64,000 nucleotides of DNA from Porphyromonadaceae bacterium W3.11 (GCA_030434245.1 JAUISX010000001.1:124001-188000), one strand, 5' to 3'. Positions 17,496 through 26,915 are shown, counted from the first letter of the stretch. Made by a program: numbers and translations. The notes: generated from the sequence alone by a model not told the origin.

Positions 17496-18653
17496 ATGTT
17501 TGAAGACTTTTTCAGAAAAGAATTTAATCTTAATCGTATTGCAAAAATAATATTTGCTTTACTCATAATAGTGCTCATTTTTTGGGGATTAGGTGCACTG
17601 AGTACTATCCTTATCCCTTTTGGTTTGGCTTGGATCTTAGCATATATGCTGATGCCAATCGTCTATTTTTTAGAAGAAAAGGTCAAGATAAAATCTCGCC
17701 CTGTTAATATTATTATAGTCTTAACGATCCTAACAGGAATATTAGTAGGTGTATTCGCTATCTTGATCCCATCACTTATTGACGAAAGCAAGAAAGCATG
17801 GGAGTTAATCCAGTACTACGACATCGGAGGTTTACTTGTAAGCATTATTCCAGAAGAACTTAGAACAAAGTCAGAGTTCTTCACAAGTTTAGAAGGCTTA
17901 TTAGCATCTATCAATTTACAAGAATTCATTGCCTATATTCAGAATCTCCTAACAGGTAGTTGGAAAATCGTGCAAAATACGCTTAGCTATCTATCAGGTA
18001 TGCTGGTAATATTGATCTTTTTAGCTTACCTCATCTTTATTATGTTGGATTATGAGGCACTTGTTAGGGGCTTTTTCTCGATGTGTCCTCGCAGCACACG
18101 CCCTTTTATGCATGAGTTAGCTGCGAATGTAGAGTTCTATATTAATAGCTACTTTAAAGGTCAGGCTTTAATCTCCCTAATCTGTGGAGTCATTCTTGCC
18201 ATAGGATTCGCTCTTATGGGATTGCCACTAGGAATAACCTTTGGGCTTTTTATGGGGTTATTGAATATGATTCCTTACCTACAGTATATAGGTTATTTTC
18301 CACTACTTATACTGGTAGGACTACAAGCAGCAGCAACGGGGCAAAACTTCTTTATCATCCTACTCATCGCTGCAGGTGTAATTTTTATCAGTGAAATAGT
18401 ACAGCAAGTCATCCTAATCCCAACTATTCAGGGAAAATCAATGGGTATGAAACCTGCCATGATCTTATTATCTCTGACAATTTGGGGAAGTCTATTTGGA
18501 TTCATGGGATTACTATTTGCTTTGCCATTGAGTATGATTATTTATACATTCTATATGAAATACGTCATCGGTGAGCCTATTGCAAATGGAACTCAGATCA
18601 GACGGACAACACGAAAAAAACTGAGTGATATCTTTCATCACGAAAACGTATAA
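17496..18653 (+). CDS. AI-2E family transporter (PerM/YdiK-like membrane protein)
   Basis: Polytopic inner-membrane protein (385 aa from ATG 17496) of the AI-2E exporter family, whose members have been linked to autoinducer export, sodium/proton exchange or general permease roles. About eight membrane segments: two near the N-terminus (IIFALLIIVLIFWGLGAL; FGLAWILAYMLMPIVYFLEE), one after the first loop (VNIIIVLTILTGILVGVFAI), one mid-protein (GMLVILIFLAYLIFIML), then a cluster at the C-terminus containing GLPLGITFGLFMGLLNMIPYLQ, the conserved family region. The start is chosen because the promoter motif at 17458-17465 lies inside the longer frame. The substrate is unknown. Confidence 0.85.
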   Translation: MFEDFFRKEFNLNRIAKIIFALLIIVLIFWGLGALSTILIPFGLAWILAYMLMPIVYFLEEKVKIKSRPVNIIIVLTILTGILVGVFAILIPSLIDESKKAWELIQYYDIGGLLVSIIPEELRTKSEFFTSLEGLLASINLQEFIAYIQNLLTGSWKIVQNTLSYLSGMLVILIFLAYLIFIMLDYEALVRGFFSMCPRSTRPFMHELAANVEFYINSYFKGQALISLICGVILAIGFALMGLPLGITFGLFMGLLNMIPYLQYIGYFPLLILVGLQAAATGQNFFIILLIAAGVIFISEIVQQVILIPTIQGKSMGMKPAMILLSLTIWGSLFGFMGLLFALPLSMIIYTFYMKYVIGEPIANGTQIRRTTRKKLSDIFHHENV

Positions 18654-18791
18654 CCACACCATATCCCACAAAGTCATACCCTCTAGACATTTTAAAGGGA
18701 TGCCTTTTATTGTGATTGTGTAATGGCATCAATCTCTTAATTAGAGTATTGACCAGATTAGTATCAATGAAGTACCGAGGAGAAGTCTGGC

Positions 18792-19502
18792 CTAGGCGTC
18801 TAAAATCACCTGACGAGTCATTTTCATTAACGCCAAATGGTCACTTACTTTTTCAGTATCTATGGAAGGTAGTATCTTTACGGTAAGTTTTTTAGGCCTT
18901 GGGAAGATATCATATCTAGAATAAGCCTCGTAACCGCCAATTATCTTTACTGGGACTATTGGAGTACGCGTGTCAGTAGCGACGCGAAAAGCTCCTTTCC
19001 GAAACGGACCTAGTTGACCATCCTTGGTACGTGAACCCTCAGGGAATATAAAGATATGGTATCCTTTTCTGATAGCGGATGTTGTATCTTCAATGACATG
19101 AATAGCACCTTCTGGAGTATGGGTCACAAATATAAAGCCACATTTCTCACAAGCCCATCCAACAAAAGGTAACTTTCTTAGAGATCCCTTCATGACCCAT
19201 TTGAAGCGGACGCCAAGGTATCCGTACAAGAGAAAAATATCTAATGCACTCGTATGATTAGGGGTGACGATACTACATCTGTTTTTTGGAAGATTCTCTC
19301 TACCTGTGACATTGACAGGACACAGCAGTAAATACAACGTAAGAATACTCCAGATCTTGCCTGGCCAGTACGAAAAAATTCTCTCTCCTCCGACAATACA
19401 ACCCACAGCAGAAACGAATGCTGTAAGCAATGTAAGAGGGACAAATAGTGGTATAAAAACCACGATGATATATACCTTATAAAGGAGGTCTAAAATCTTC
19501 AT
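18792..19502 (-). CDS. plsC: 1-acyl-sn-glycerol-3-phosphate acyltransferase PlsC
   Basis: Membrane acyltransferase making phosphatidic acid in phospholipid synthesis. It carries the acyltransferase motifs NHTSALD (N-H-x4-D), the GSLRKLPFVGWACEKCGFIFV block, FPEGSRTKDG (FPEGSR) and IVPVKIIGG. A membrane segment occupies about residues 7-35. I choose ATG at 19502 (MKILDLL): the longer version would need a TTG at 19520, almost on top of the transcription start predicted from TATCTTTG at 19530-19537. It appears monocistronic and is divergent from the LiaF-like gene. A second, more divergent acyltransferase occurs at 34063. Confidence 0.9.
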   Translation of the reverse strand: MKILDLLYKVYIIVVFIPLFVPLTLLTAFVSAVGCIVGGERIFSYWPGKIWSILTLYLLLCPVNVTGRENLPKNRCSIVTPNHTSALDIFLLYGYLGVRFKWVMKGSLRKLPFVGWACEKCGFIFVTHTPEGAIHVIEDTTSAIRKGYHIFIFPEGSRTKDGQLGPFRKGAFRVATDTRTPIVPVKIIGGYEAYSRYDIFPRPKKLTVKILPSIDTEKVSDHLALMKMTRQVILDA

Positions 19503-19529
19503 TAAATATACTTTAGCCAATAATTACAG

Positions 19530-19537
19530 CAAAGATA
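19530..19537 (-). promoter_or_regulatory. -7 element of plsC
   Basis: TATCTTTG on the minus strand is an exact TAnnTTTG match and favours the ATG at 19502. Confidence 0.5.
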
Positions 19538-19646
19538 GTATAAAATCCACTATTTCTCCTATCCTGAAACAAATTCCAAAATAACAACCGAACTAAAATA
19601 CGATTAATTTTAGATTAAGGTCCCTATGGTATTAAAAACTTATATA

Positions 19647-19654
19647 TATATTTG
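19647..19654 (+). promoter_or_regulatory. -7 element of the LiaF-like gene
   Basis: TATATTTG lies about 23 bases before ATG 19677, inside the upstream part of the open frame, which excludes the earlier start at 19626. Confidence 0.5.
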
Positions 19655-19676
19655 CGATAACAATATACACAAACTA

Positions 19677-20417
19677 ATGAAAGACAATAACTTCATGAAA
19701 ACAAAAACTAGAAGATCGTACAATTCAAGCATTGCAATAGGGATAGCATTCCTATGGGTTGGAATGGTTATGCTGCTAAACCGAATGGACATTATTCCTT
19801 ACTCTCTCAAAAAGATATTAATTTCGTGGCCTATACTACTTACTTATATAGGTCTCATAGGTTTATTCAGAAAAGAAAAGGTGGGTGGCTTAATAATGAC
19901 TATTATAGGATTAGTATTTTTATTCCTTAGAATCGGGAATACCTATCCAGGATTAATCCCCAGTCACTTTTTAAATATTGATCTGTATTTCTGGCCATTA
20001 GTCATTATCCTCATTGGTTTTATATTCATTTTCTACTTTGGCATAAGTCAATCCGATAGTGCGACTATGAATAAGGATGGTAATCAATATGTCAAAAGTT
20101 CATTCATGAGTGAGTATAGTGAAAATTATGATGGTAAGATATTCGAAGGAGGAAGCTTCAAAAGTACACTATCTAGCACTACGATTGACCTTAGGGGGGC
20201 ATTAGTCAAAAGTGATACTATTTATATTGATTTGTCTGTGTTTTTAGCAGGAGTTGATCTATACATCCCTAACAACTGTACCATAGAAGATAGGACAAAA
20301 GTGCTTCTTGGTGAAGTGGATGACAAACGAAGAGGAACAGATTCATCATTGCTAAAAGAATTCAAACTCATCATCACTGGATCTATAATCCTCGGAGGAG
20401 TCGAGATAAGAAACTAA
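19677..20417 (+). CDS. LiaF-like membrane protein
   Basis: Integral membrane protein (about 246 aa). Four short membrane segments occupy about residues 15-125 (SIAIGIAFLWVGMVMLL; ILISWPILLTYIGLIGLF; LIMTIIGLVFLFLRIG; FWPLVIILIGFIFIFYFG), the arrangement of the LiaF-type transmembrane domain. A soluble beta-rich C-terminus (about 150-246) follows, with the repeated pattern FKSTLSSTTIDLRGALV and LAGVDLYIPNNCTIEDRTKVLLGEV, as in proteins annotated cell-wall-active antibiotics response. LiaF relatives inhibit an envelope-stress two-component system in Firmicutes; no sensor or regulator gene is adjacent here, so that role is not supported by context. Confidence 0.75.
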   Translation: MKDNNFMKTKTRRSYNSSIAIGIAFLWVGMVMLLNRMDIIPYSLKKILISWPILLTYIGLIGLFRKEKVGGLIMTIIGLVFLFLRIGNTYPGLIPSHFLNIDLYFWPLVIILIGFIFIFYFGISQSDSATMNKDGNQYVKSSFMSEYSENYDGKIFEGGSFKSTLSSTTIDLRGALVKSDTIYIDLSVFLAGVDLYIPNNCTIEDRTKVLLGEVDDKRRGTDSSLLKEFKLIITGSIILGGVEIRN

Positions 20418-20718
20418 CACTTCACAACAATAGTCTAGAGAGTGTTCACGAAGTGATACTTTCTTACAGGTTGGATCAAAAAAATCTACTCACAAAGAGT
20501 ACTTTGTGATTGGACTAGGTGCATGAGATAGAAGTCTCTAAGGAAAGGCTGTGGGTATAGGGGCGAAAAAGTATAGAGAACCCGAAGAACGTAGTGAATT
20601 GGCATAGTGCAACGCTCCTACGTTATATTAAAGAAGAGAGGGTGTGTCACCATTAGTTTGTGACACACCATCTTCCTCAAGATTATAATTCAGGCAAGCT
20701 ATCGCTCCCTTATATTAA
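20418..20718. other. Gene-free stretch holding a cluster of hairpins
   Basis: It separates convergent genes. Hairpins: 20446-20456 (tcac/gtga), 20490-20509 (8-bp stem, 4-nt loop), 20525-20538 (gaga/tctc), 20588-20624 (7-bp stem) and the terminator at 20641-20669. The part from about 20510 to 20620 is visibly richer in G and C than other intergenic DNA here, which is unusual for a simple spacer. It may be a small RNA, but it does not match tmRNA, SRP RNA or RNase P RNA by eye. Confidence 0.35.
20641..20669. terminator. Terminator between LiaF-like gene and pnp
   Basis: A perfect 10-bp stem (20641-20650 with 20660-20669) is further extended by gaaga/tcttc. It lies 50 bases past the pnp stop; on the minus strand it is followed by tctcttcttta. 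Confidence 0.65.
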
Positions 20719-23022
20719 TTAGTCTCTATTTCGTTCACGGTCTCCGCCACGACCACGACCATTACGGTCATTACGGTCGTTACGGTCGTTACGGTCGTTA
20801 CGATCATTGCGATCATTACGATCGCCTCTATTACGATCACCACGGTAGTTATTTCTATCTCCACCGTCTCTACGGAAAGACCTACGCTCTGCTGGCTCCT
20901 CATAACCCTCTGGCTTCTCAAGAAGAGATTTACGTGAGAGTCTGAACTTACCAGTCTTTGGATCCACTTCCAAAAGCTGGACATCTAGCTTTTGACCTTC
21001 ATGAAGACCAGTCTCCTCGATGGTATCAAAGCGTTTCCAATCCCATTCAGAGATATGTAATAAGCCTTCCTTACCTGGTAAGAACTCCACAAATGCACCG
21101 TATGGCATGACGCTCTTAACGGTAGCAGGATATACTTTACCTACCTCAGGAATAACGACGATTGAATTAATCATCGATAATGCCTTATCGATAGGCTCTT
21201 TACCTGGTGCGGCTATCTCTATGACGCCTTCATTCTCAACTTCTTCAATATTTACAGAAGCTCCACTTTGCTCCTGAATACCCTGAATTATCTTACCTCC
21301 AGGGCCTATCACTGCACCGATGAATTCCTTAGGAATTCTCATAGTGACGATACGAGGAGTATGAGCTTTGAAGTCCTCTCTAGGAGCAGAGATAGTCTCT
21401 TCAATCTTGCCTAGTATGTGCATACGTCCTTCTTTAGCTTGAGCTAAAGCTTTCTCCAAGATTTCGTAGCTAAGACCATCCACTTTGATATCCATCTGAG
21501 TAGCAGTGATACCATCACGGGTACCAGTCACCTTGAAGTCCATATCACCAAGGTGGTCTTCATCTCCAAGAATATCAGATAAGATAGCATACTTCTGTCC
21601 CTTATTCTCAGAAATCAAACCCATAGCAATACCACTAACAGGCTTCTTAATCTGGACACCAGCATCCATCAGTGCAAGCGTACCAGCACATACAGTAGCC
21701 ATAGATGACGAACCATTACTCTCTAAGATATCGCTCATCACACGTATCACATAAGGATAGTTCTCAGGGATCATTCGCTTAAGTGCACGAAGTGCTAGGT
21801 TACCATGCCCTATCTCTCTACGCCCTACCCCTCTCTGAGGTCTAGCTTCTCCTGTTGAGAATGGAGGGAAATTGTAATGTAGAAGGAAGCGTTCCTTACC
21901 ATAGTTAAGGACATCATCCACAAGCTTCTCATCACTCTTAGTTCCCAATGTTACAGTTGTTAGAGATTGTGTCTCCCCTCTAGTAAAGATCGCTGATCCA
22001 TGAGGACCTGGAAGGCAATCTACTTCAGCCCATATAGGACGAATTGTTTTGGTATCTCTACCATCCAAACGCTTACCATGATCTAGGACAGCTCTACGCA
22101 TCGCCATTTTTTCCACATCATGATAATATCTATTAATCAGACCCTCGATTTCTGATAATTCTTCTTCCTCAAATTGCTCCTTGAATTCATTAACGATAGC
22201 TTCAAAAGCATCTGAGCGAGCATGCTTATCTACACCAGACATCGCCACTTCGAAGACGCGATCATAACAGAAATCATGAACCCTCTGGCGAAGTTCCTCA
22301 TCATTATCTTCATGAGAATATGCACGCTTCTCTACAGTACCAACAGCCTCCATTAATTCAATTTGGGCTTGACACTGAATCTTAATAGCTTCATGAGCTA
22401 CCTTGATAGCCTCTAGCATATCGGCTTCCTGCACCTCATCCATCTCACCTTCTACCATCATGATATTATCCATAGTGGCAGCGACCATGATATCAAGGTC
22501 AGCATCAGCTAATTGCTCTGCAGTCGGATTTACGATGAACTCACCATCTAAGCGAATAACACGTACCTCAGAAATAGGGCCTTGGAAAGGGATATCACTC
22601 ACAGCAAGGGCGGCTGAAGCAGCAAGTCCAGCTAACTGATCTGGTAGCTCCTTCTCATCACCACTAAATAGGATGATATTAACGAAAACCTCAGCGTGGT
22701 AGTCATCTGGGAAAAGTGGTCTAAGGGCTCTATCTACAAGACGACAAATCAAAATCTCATAATCTGAGGCTCTTCCTTCCCTCCTAGTGAATCCACCAGG
22801 GAAACGACCTACAGCCGAAAATTTCTCTTTGTACTCTACTTGTAGTGGCATAAAATCCACTCCTGGGTTTGCGTCCTTAGCCGCAGTCACGGTTGCCAAC
22901 AATACGGTGTTGCCCATGCGAACCGTTACAGCACCGTCAGCCTGCTTGGCTAATTTACCTGTCTCAACGGTAATAGTGCTTCCATCACCCATTGTGATGG
23001 TCTTTGTAATTACGTTCATCAT
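20719..23022 (-). CDS. pnp: Polyribonucleotide nucleotidyltransferase (PNPase)
   Basis: Phosphorolytic 3'-5' exoribonuclease of mRNA decay. Two RNase PH domains occupy about 12-235 and 320-555 ([48 protein letters not shown]), separated by a helical domain. A KH domain follows ([21 protein letters not shown]) and then an S1 domain ([32 protein letters not shown]). After the S1 domain a basic, disordered tail of about 55 residues contains seven tandem Arg-Asn-Asp triplets and ends in a Gly/Arg stretch. The two ATGs at the start differ by one codon. A -7 motif lies upstream at 23105-23112. Confidence 0.96.
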   Translation of the reverse strand: MMNVITKTITMGDGSTITVETGKLAKQADGAVTVRMGNTVLLATVTAAKDANPGVDFMPLQVEYKEKFSAVGRFPGGFTRREGRASDYEILICRLVDRALRPLFPDDYHAEVFVNIILFSGDEKELPDQLAGLAASAALAVSDIPFQGPISEVRVIRLDGEFIVNPTAEQLADADLDIMVAATMDNIMMVEGEMDEVQEADMLEAIKVAHEAIKIQCQAQIELMEAVGTVEKRAYSHEDNDEELRQRVHDFCYDRVFEVAMSGVDKHARSDAFEAIVNEFKEQFEEEELSEIEGLINRYYHDVEKMAMRRAVLDHGKRLDGRDTKTIRPIWAEVDCLPGPHGSAIFTRGETQSLTTVTLGTKSDEKLVDDVLNYGKERFLLHYNFPPFSTGEARPQRGVGRREIGHGNLALRALKRMIPENYPYVIRVMSDILESNGSSSMATVCAGTLALMDAGVQIKKPVSGIAMGLISENKGQKYAILSDILGDEDHLGDMDFKVTGTRDGITATQMDIKVDGLSYEILEKALAQAKEGRMHILGKIEETISAPREDFKAHTPRIVTMRIPKEFIGAVIGPGGKIIQGIQEQSGASVNIEEVENEGVIEIAAPGKEPIDKALSMINSIVVIPEVGKVYPATVKSVMPYGAFVEFLPGKEGLLHISEWDWKRFDTIEETGLHEGQKLDVQLLEVDPKTGKFRLSRKSLLEKPEGYEEPAERRSFRRDGGDRNNYRGDRNRGDRNDRNDRNDRNDRNDRNDRNGRGRGGDRERNRD
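20761..20823 (-). repeat. Seven 9-bp tandem repeats encoding the PNPase tail
   Basis: Seven near-identical 9-bp units (plus strand attacggtc with drift in two or three positions) encode the Asn-Asp-Arg triplets near the PNPase C-terminus. Slippage would add or remove three residues without a frameshift. Confidence 0.85.
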
Positions 23023-23104
23023 AAAAATTTATTCAATATAAAAACAGCTTTATTTCGTCTAGAAATATCCCTCCCAACCCTTTGGTCTATAAACTAAGAC
23101 CTCA

Positions 23105-23112
23105 CAAATGTA
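23105..23112 (-). promoter_or_regulatory. -7 element of pnp
   Basis: TACATTTG on the minus strand is an exact TAnnTTTG match about 83 bases upstream of the start, leaving a leader of about 75 nt. Confidence 0.45.
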
Positions 23113-23176
23113 ACTAAAAATACCTAAAAAAAAGTTTACTCACCACTCTTTCAAAGTATTATAGTCGATATTTTTA

Positions 23177-23629
23177 TTACTTGGCAAGCAACTTTTTAAC
23201 AGCCTGTGAAATCACATTCCCATCAGCTGTAGCTCCAAGCTCCTTAATAGCTACACCCATCACTTTTCCCATCCCTTTCATATCAGTGACGCCTAGGCGG
23301 TCTATTATCTCTTTGACCTTCTGTAGCACCTCTTCATCAGATAGCTGAGCTGGCAAGAAACTCTTAAGGATTGCAGCTTGTGCCTCTTCGTCTTCTGCTA
23401 GATCCAGACGATCTGCATCACGATACATACTTGCACTCTCCTCTCTTTGCTTTACCAGCTTGGCAATGATTTTAAGTGCTTGGTCATCCTCCAAGGTATG
23501 ACTCCCACCCTTAGCTGTAACAGCTTCCAAGAACTCCTTCTTAATACCACGCAAAGTCTCTAGACGTACTTTATCACGACTAAGCATCGCTTGCTTTATT
23601 CCCTCATTTACTTCTTCAAAAAGTGCCAT
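23177..23629 (-). CDS. GatB/YqeY domain protein
   Basis: Small cytoplasmic protein (150 aa) of the YqeY family, related to the tail domain of the amidotransferase subunit GatB; its function is not settled. Landmarks: MLSRDKVRLETLRGIKKEFLEA, KLVKQREESASMYRDADR, EDEEAQAAILKSFLPAQLSDEE, then GMGKVMGVAIKELGATADGNVISQAVKKLL. It follows ftsZ by 30 bases in the same direction, an order (ftsA-ftsZ-yqeY) seen in many Bacteroidetes, so it is likely cotranscribed. Confidence 0.9.
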   Translation of the reverse strand: MALFEEVNEGIKQAMLSRDKVRLETLRGIKKEFLEAVTAKGGSHTLEDDQALKIIAKLVKQREESASMYRDADRLDLAEDEEAQAAILKSFLPAQLSDEEVLQKVKEIIDRLGVTDMKGMGKVMGVAIKELGATADGNVISQAVKKLLAK

Positions 23630-23659
23630 AATATTTTTTATTCAAATTGTTTTCAATAT

Positions 23660-25048
23660 TTAGAGATCTCCAAATGGGATGGTGAATACATCCTCCTTAT
23701 TTGATCCATTATCCGTTTCCTTAGTTTCTACGGATGAGTGAGCAGGCCCCTTACGTACAGCCCCTGGATGATAGGAAAGAGAAGCGGTCTGTACGAGAGT
23801 ATCAGCATACTGCTTAATTCTCTCTTTCTCTGCATCTTTTCTGATCAGTGTAGGAGTAGAGTTTACGAGCGTAATAAATTCGTTATTACCTAATAGTTCA
23901 TCAGTGAAAAGTACCGTCTCATAAGCACCTACACCTGCGGATGTAGAATACTCTGGATAATACCCCTTAATGATTTCATCCTCCTCATTACGTTTCTTAC
24001 GCTTTCCTTCCAGCTCCACAGTGGAGGCATCGGCTTTGTATTCACTTAAGCCCATGACCTCTTCCTCATCATTAAATCCAGAAGCCAGCAAAATGAACCC
24101 TAGTTCATCCTCCATCTGATCCTCTGGACGCTCACACATACCCCAAATAAATTCATAATCCTTCTTTATTCGAGCATTGATGACATTCAGCTTTTCAGTT
24201 AAATCGGTACTTGGTTCACAGTTAGGACGGTGAATAATTTGGTACAATATCCTCGTAGCATACTCAAAGTTAGATGTATTGAGCAGTGGAGAATTGAGAG
24301 CCCTTTCGAAAGCGACTGAGATGCCCTCTTTCTGGCTGGCAAATCCCCATGTGATGATAGATACACCTCCATCCTGAAGGGTAGTCCTCACATCGGCCAT
24401 ATCCACATTAATGACCGCATCAATCGTAACCATTTCAGAGATAGATCGGGTACTATTACAGAGGATCTCATCAGCTTTCCTGAAGGCCTCTGTGATCTTC
24501 ATATTGGGGTAAGCCTTATTGAGTAGCTCATTCTTGACGACCAAGATGGCATCCACATTCTTTTTGAGCTTTTCCACCCCCTCAATAGCTTTCAGGATCT
24601 TCATACGCCCTTCGAATAAGAATGGTATAGTCACCACGCCTACCGTTAGGATTCCCATTTCCTTAGCGATACCTGCGATCACTGGAGCAGCACCTGTACC
24701 TGTACCGCCACCCATCCCCGCAGTTATGAATACCATCTCGGTACCATCTCGGAGGGCTTGTTTTATCTCCTCCTTACTTTCCTCGGCCGCCAATCTAGCC
24801 TTCTCTGGATTATTTCCAGCACCTAAGCCCTTCGTAATGCTTTCACCCAAGCAGATAGTCTCAGGGACATCACATCTATTAAGATGCTGACGATCAGTAT
24901 TACAGAGTAGATAAGAGACATTCTCTACCCTCTGACTATACATATAATTAACGGCGTTACCTCCACCACCACCGACACCGATGACTTTAATCAGAGTATC
25001 CTGGTTCGTTTTATTCCCAGTATTAAATGCTAATAAGTTATCTTCCAT
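23660..25048 (-). CDS. ftsZ: Cell division protein FtsZ
   Basis: Tubulin-like GTPase forming the cytokinetic ring. GTP-binding signature GGMGGGTGTGAAPVIAG, N-terminal IKVIGVGGGGGNAVNYM, and the T7 synergy loop NVDMADVRTTL, which completes the active site of the next subunit. I choose ATG at 25048 (MEDNLLAFNTG), 7 bases after the ftsA stop; upstream Met codons lie inside ftsA. After about residue 320 a long low-conservation linker leads to a C-terminus IPFGDL, which differs from the common conserved tail ending in a Trp/Phe-Leu-Arg-type motif. It lies downstream of ftsA and upstream of yqeY. Confidence 0.96.
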   Translation of the reverse strand: MEDNLLAFNTGNKTNQDTLIKVIGVGGGGGNAVNYMYSQRVENVSYLLCNTDRQHLNRCDVPETICLGESITKGLGAGNNPEKARLAAEESKEEIKQALRDGTEMVFITAGMGGGTGTGAAPVIAGIAKEMGILTVGVVTIPFLFEGRMKILKAIEGVEKLKKNVDAILVVKNELLNKAYPNMKITEAFRKADEILCNSTRSISEMVTIDAVINVDMADVRTTLQDGGVSIITWGFASQKEGISVAFERALNSPLLNTSNFEYATRILYQIIHRPNCEPSTDLTEKLNVINARIKKDYEFIWGMCERPEDQMEDELGFILLASGFNDEEEVMGLSEYKADASTVELEGKRKKRNEEDEIIKGYYPEYSTSAGVGAYETVLFTDELLGNNEFITLVNSTPTLIRKDAEKERIKQYADTLVQTASLSYHPGAVRKGPAHSSVETKETDNGSNKEDVFTIPFGDL

Positions 25049-25055
25049 TATATTA

Positions 25056-26579
25056 TCATACAGTTTCATCGTCCGAATCCATTTCGTCAAAATCATCAAA
25101 TGGGAGTAATCCCTTCAATGTATCCCAAAAGCCATTTTTCTTTTTGCGAGTTCGACTACTTTTCCTACGTTTTTCTTGTGGCTGAGTATTGCTACTCTTG
25201 ACATCTTCACTACTAAAAACGTCTTCTTTTTGATATCCATTGATCTCCGATGACTCTGGATCCAAAGGAGCATCCGGAAAATCATCGTCAACAAATAACG
25301 ATTCTTGCTTAGGGTTAGGGAGACCAGCTGATGAGTCAGACTCAGGTACTATATCAGTTACAACCGCTTCCGTTGACTCCTCCTCAATTGGTATTTCTGT
25401 AAATTCAGTACAGCTAACCGTCCCTCTAATCAGCATTGAGTAGAGAGAAAGGGTGCCATACTTTGATAAGAACTCGATGTTTCTAGAATCTCCACTAACA
25501 AAGAAGGAAGCATGCTCCACGGATGTCCCCAACATCTCGATCAGATAGGTTTGAAGTCCTTTGATCAGAGACCCTCCTCCAGTAATTATTATACCTCCAT
25601 TAAGCTTCTCTGCCCCCACAAATTGCTCAATAATCCTCTTAACATTATCAACAATCTCACGCATACGAGCTTCGATGTACTGATTTACTCGATATCGAGT
25701 AACTTCCTTCTTGGTATGCATGTCGGCTGAGAAGACTTGGATGGGATCATTTTCTTTCAGATCTAAGAGTACGGTACCCTCACTTATCTTCAAGCGTTCG
25801 GCTTCCTGCGGGCTAATTTGTAGATAGGTTAGATCATTAGTAATCTGTTGGCTACCGATAGGTAACACTCTCAAGCCCTCTAGAAAACCATTTTTATATA
25901 TCGCAATAGAGGTTGTCTCTGCTCCAAAATCAATGATAGCTGAACCAATCCTCATCTGCTCGTCGGTCAAAAACTTCTCTCCCAACAATGCAGGAGCGAC
26001 CCAAAATGAGATCACCTCTAGGTCTAGCTTACTCTCCAGTACATCGTATATATTCTCAATAACGTATTGCTCGGTTTGAAAGAACTGAAACTCTCCCCTA
26101 AGATTTAGCCCCTTAACCCCCACAGGACGTTCTGCATAGGTCCCTCCCACGTAGAACCGTGCGTAAGGATTCTCAAAATTAAATTTATTCGGCTCTGGAG
26201 TAACCAACTTTAGCAACTCCTCGAGGTCACTATTTTTAATCTCCTGAGGCTCTGAAAATTCGAGATTCGCAGAATACAGCTTGCTCTGTAATCCCTGTCC
26301 ATCCACCAACACATAGAGACTTCTAATGGATACGCCAGTAGCTTCTTCGGCTCTTGTAATTAATCGTTGGACCTTATTTGCTGTGTCGCTTAGATTCCTT
26401 ATGACACCTCTTAAGATAGCCCCCTCACTAGGTTCGTAATCGTAATAAATGACTTTTATGAAATCCTCAAGAGTGACAGCATTCTCGCCCTCTCCTCGGA
26501 TCTTTTTTTCAGCTAGTGCTAGTTTTATGGCATTACTCCCAAAATCCAGCACGGCTACCGTAATATTTTTATCTTGCAT
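25056..26579 (-). CDS. ftsA: Cell division protein FtsA
   Basis: Actin-like ATPase that tethers FtsZ filaments to the membrane. N-terminal phosphate loop VAVLDFGSNAIKLALAE, second nucleotide loop GSAIIDFGAETTSIAIYKNG, and the adenosine motif NGGIIITGGGSLIKGLQ. ATG 26579 (MQDKN) is chosen; the 14 residues before it are not FtsA-like. At 507 aa the protein is longer than the usual 420 because of an acidic linker followed by a basic patch (EKRRKSSRTRKKK). It ends in GFWDTLKGLLPFDDF, probably the amphipathic membrane-targeting helix, and unusually more acidic residues follow. murC and ftsQ, normally upstream in this phylum, are absent. Confidence 0.93.
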   Translation of the reverse strand: MQDKNITVAVLDFGSNAIKLALAEKKIRGEGENAVTLEDFIKVIYYDYEPSEGAILRGVIRNLSDTANKVQRLITRAEEATGVSIRSLYVLVDGQGLQSKLYSANLEFSEPQEIKNSDLEELLKLVTPEPNKFNFENPYARFYVGGTYAERPVGVKGLNLRGEFQFFQTEQYVIENIYDVLESKLDLEVISFWVAPALLGEKFLTDEQMRIGSAIIDFGAETTSIAIYKNGFLEGLRVLPIGSQQITNDLTYLQISPQEAERLKISEGTVLLDLKENDPIQVFSADMHTKKEVTRYRVNQYIEARMREIVDNVKRIIEQFVGAEKLNGGIIITGGGSLIKGLQTYLIEMLGTSVEHASFFVSGDSRNIEFLSKYGTLSLYSMLIRGTVSCTEFTEIPIEEESTEAVVTDIVPESDSSAGLPNPKQESLFVDDDFPDAPLDPESSEINGYQKEDVFSSEDVKSSNTQPQEKRRKSSRTRKKKNGFWDTLKGLLPFDDFDEMDSDDETV

Positions 26580-26670
26580 GCTTAACAAATTATTCTCACA
26601 GATATCTACAAAAAATGGCACTGTAGATTAGCCTACCAACGGTTATTCTAAAATCCAGCATCATTTCCTA

Positions 26671-26678
26671 CAAACTTA
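26671..26678 (-). promoter_or_regulatory. Possible -7 element of ftsA
   Basis: TAAGTTTG on the minus strand matches TAnnTTTG about 92 bases before the ftsA start. There is no clear -33. Confidence 0.35.
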
Positions 26679-26825
26679 CAACTTTTTCTACAAATAATGA
26701 TGATGAGAGAAGTATAAGTTTCAGGCAGGTCGTTAATGACCATATCCATTTCGATAATTATTTCAAAACGTCATAAGTGCAATGGTAACAAATTGAAAGG
26801 CACTTACTAAAAATCAGGCTCTGCA

Positions 26826-26915
26826 AGTAGCTAAAATTCTTTCTATATGAAATCATTCTTCTTCCAATAGGAAAAATAATTTTTTCCTATTGAGAACCTA
26901 TCTCTTTCATATAAC
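26826..26915. repeat. Dispersed inverted-repeat element, copy 1
   Basis: The element begins aagtag, has outer arms tatatgaaa (26844-26852) and tttcatata (26905-26913), and contains an inner stem-loop at 26865-26892 (11-bp stem). The beginning and both arms are shared with the element at 40525-40593. Confidence 0.5.

Noticed and set aside
20761-20823. Tandem repeat considered as a CRISPR-like array
   Set aside because: Nine-base units with no spacers, inside the pnp coding frame.
20715-20984. 89-codon Val/Thr-rich frame on the minus strand
   Set aside because: A second-frame reading of the PNPase 9-bp repeats; not a gene.
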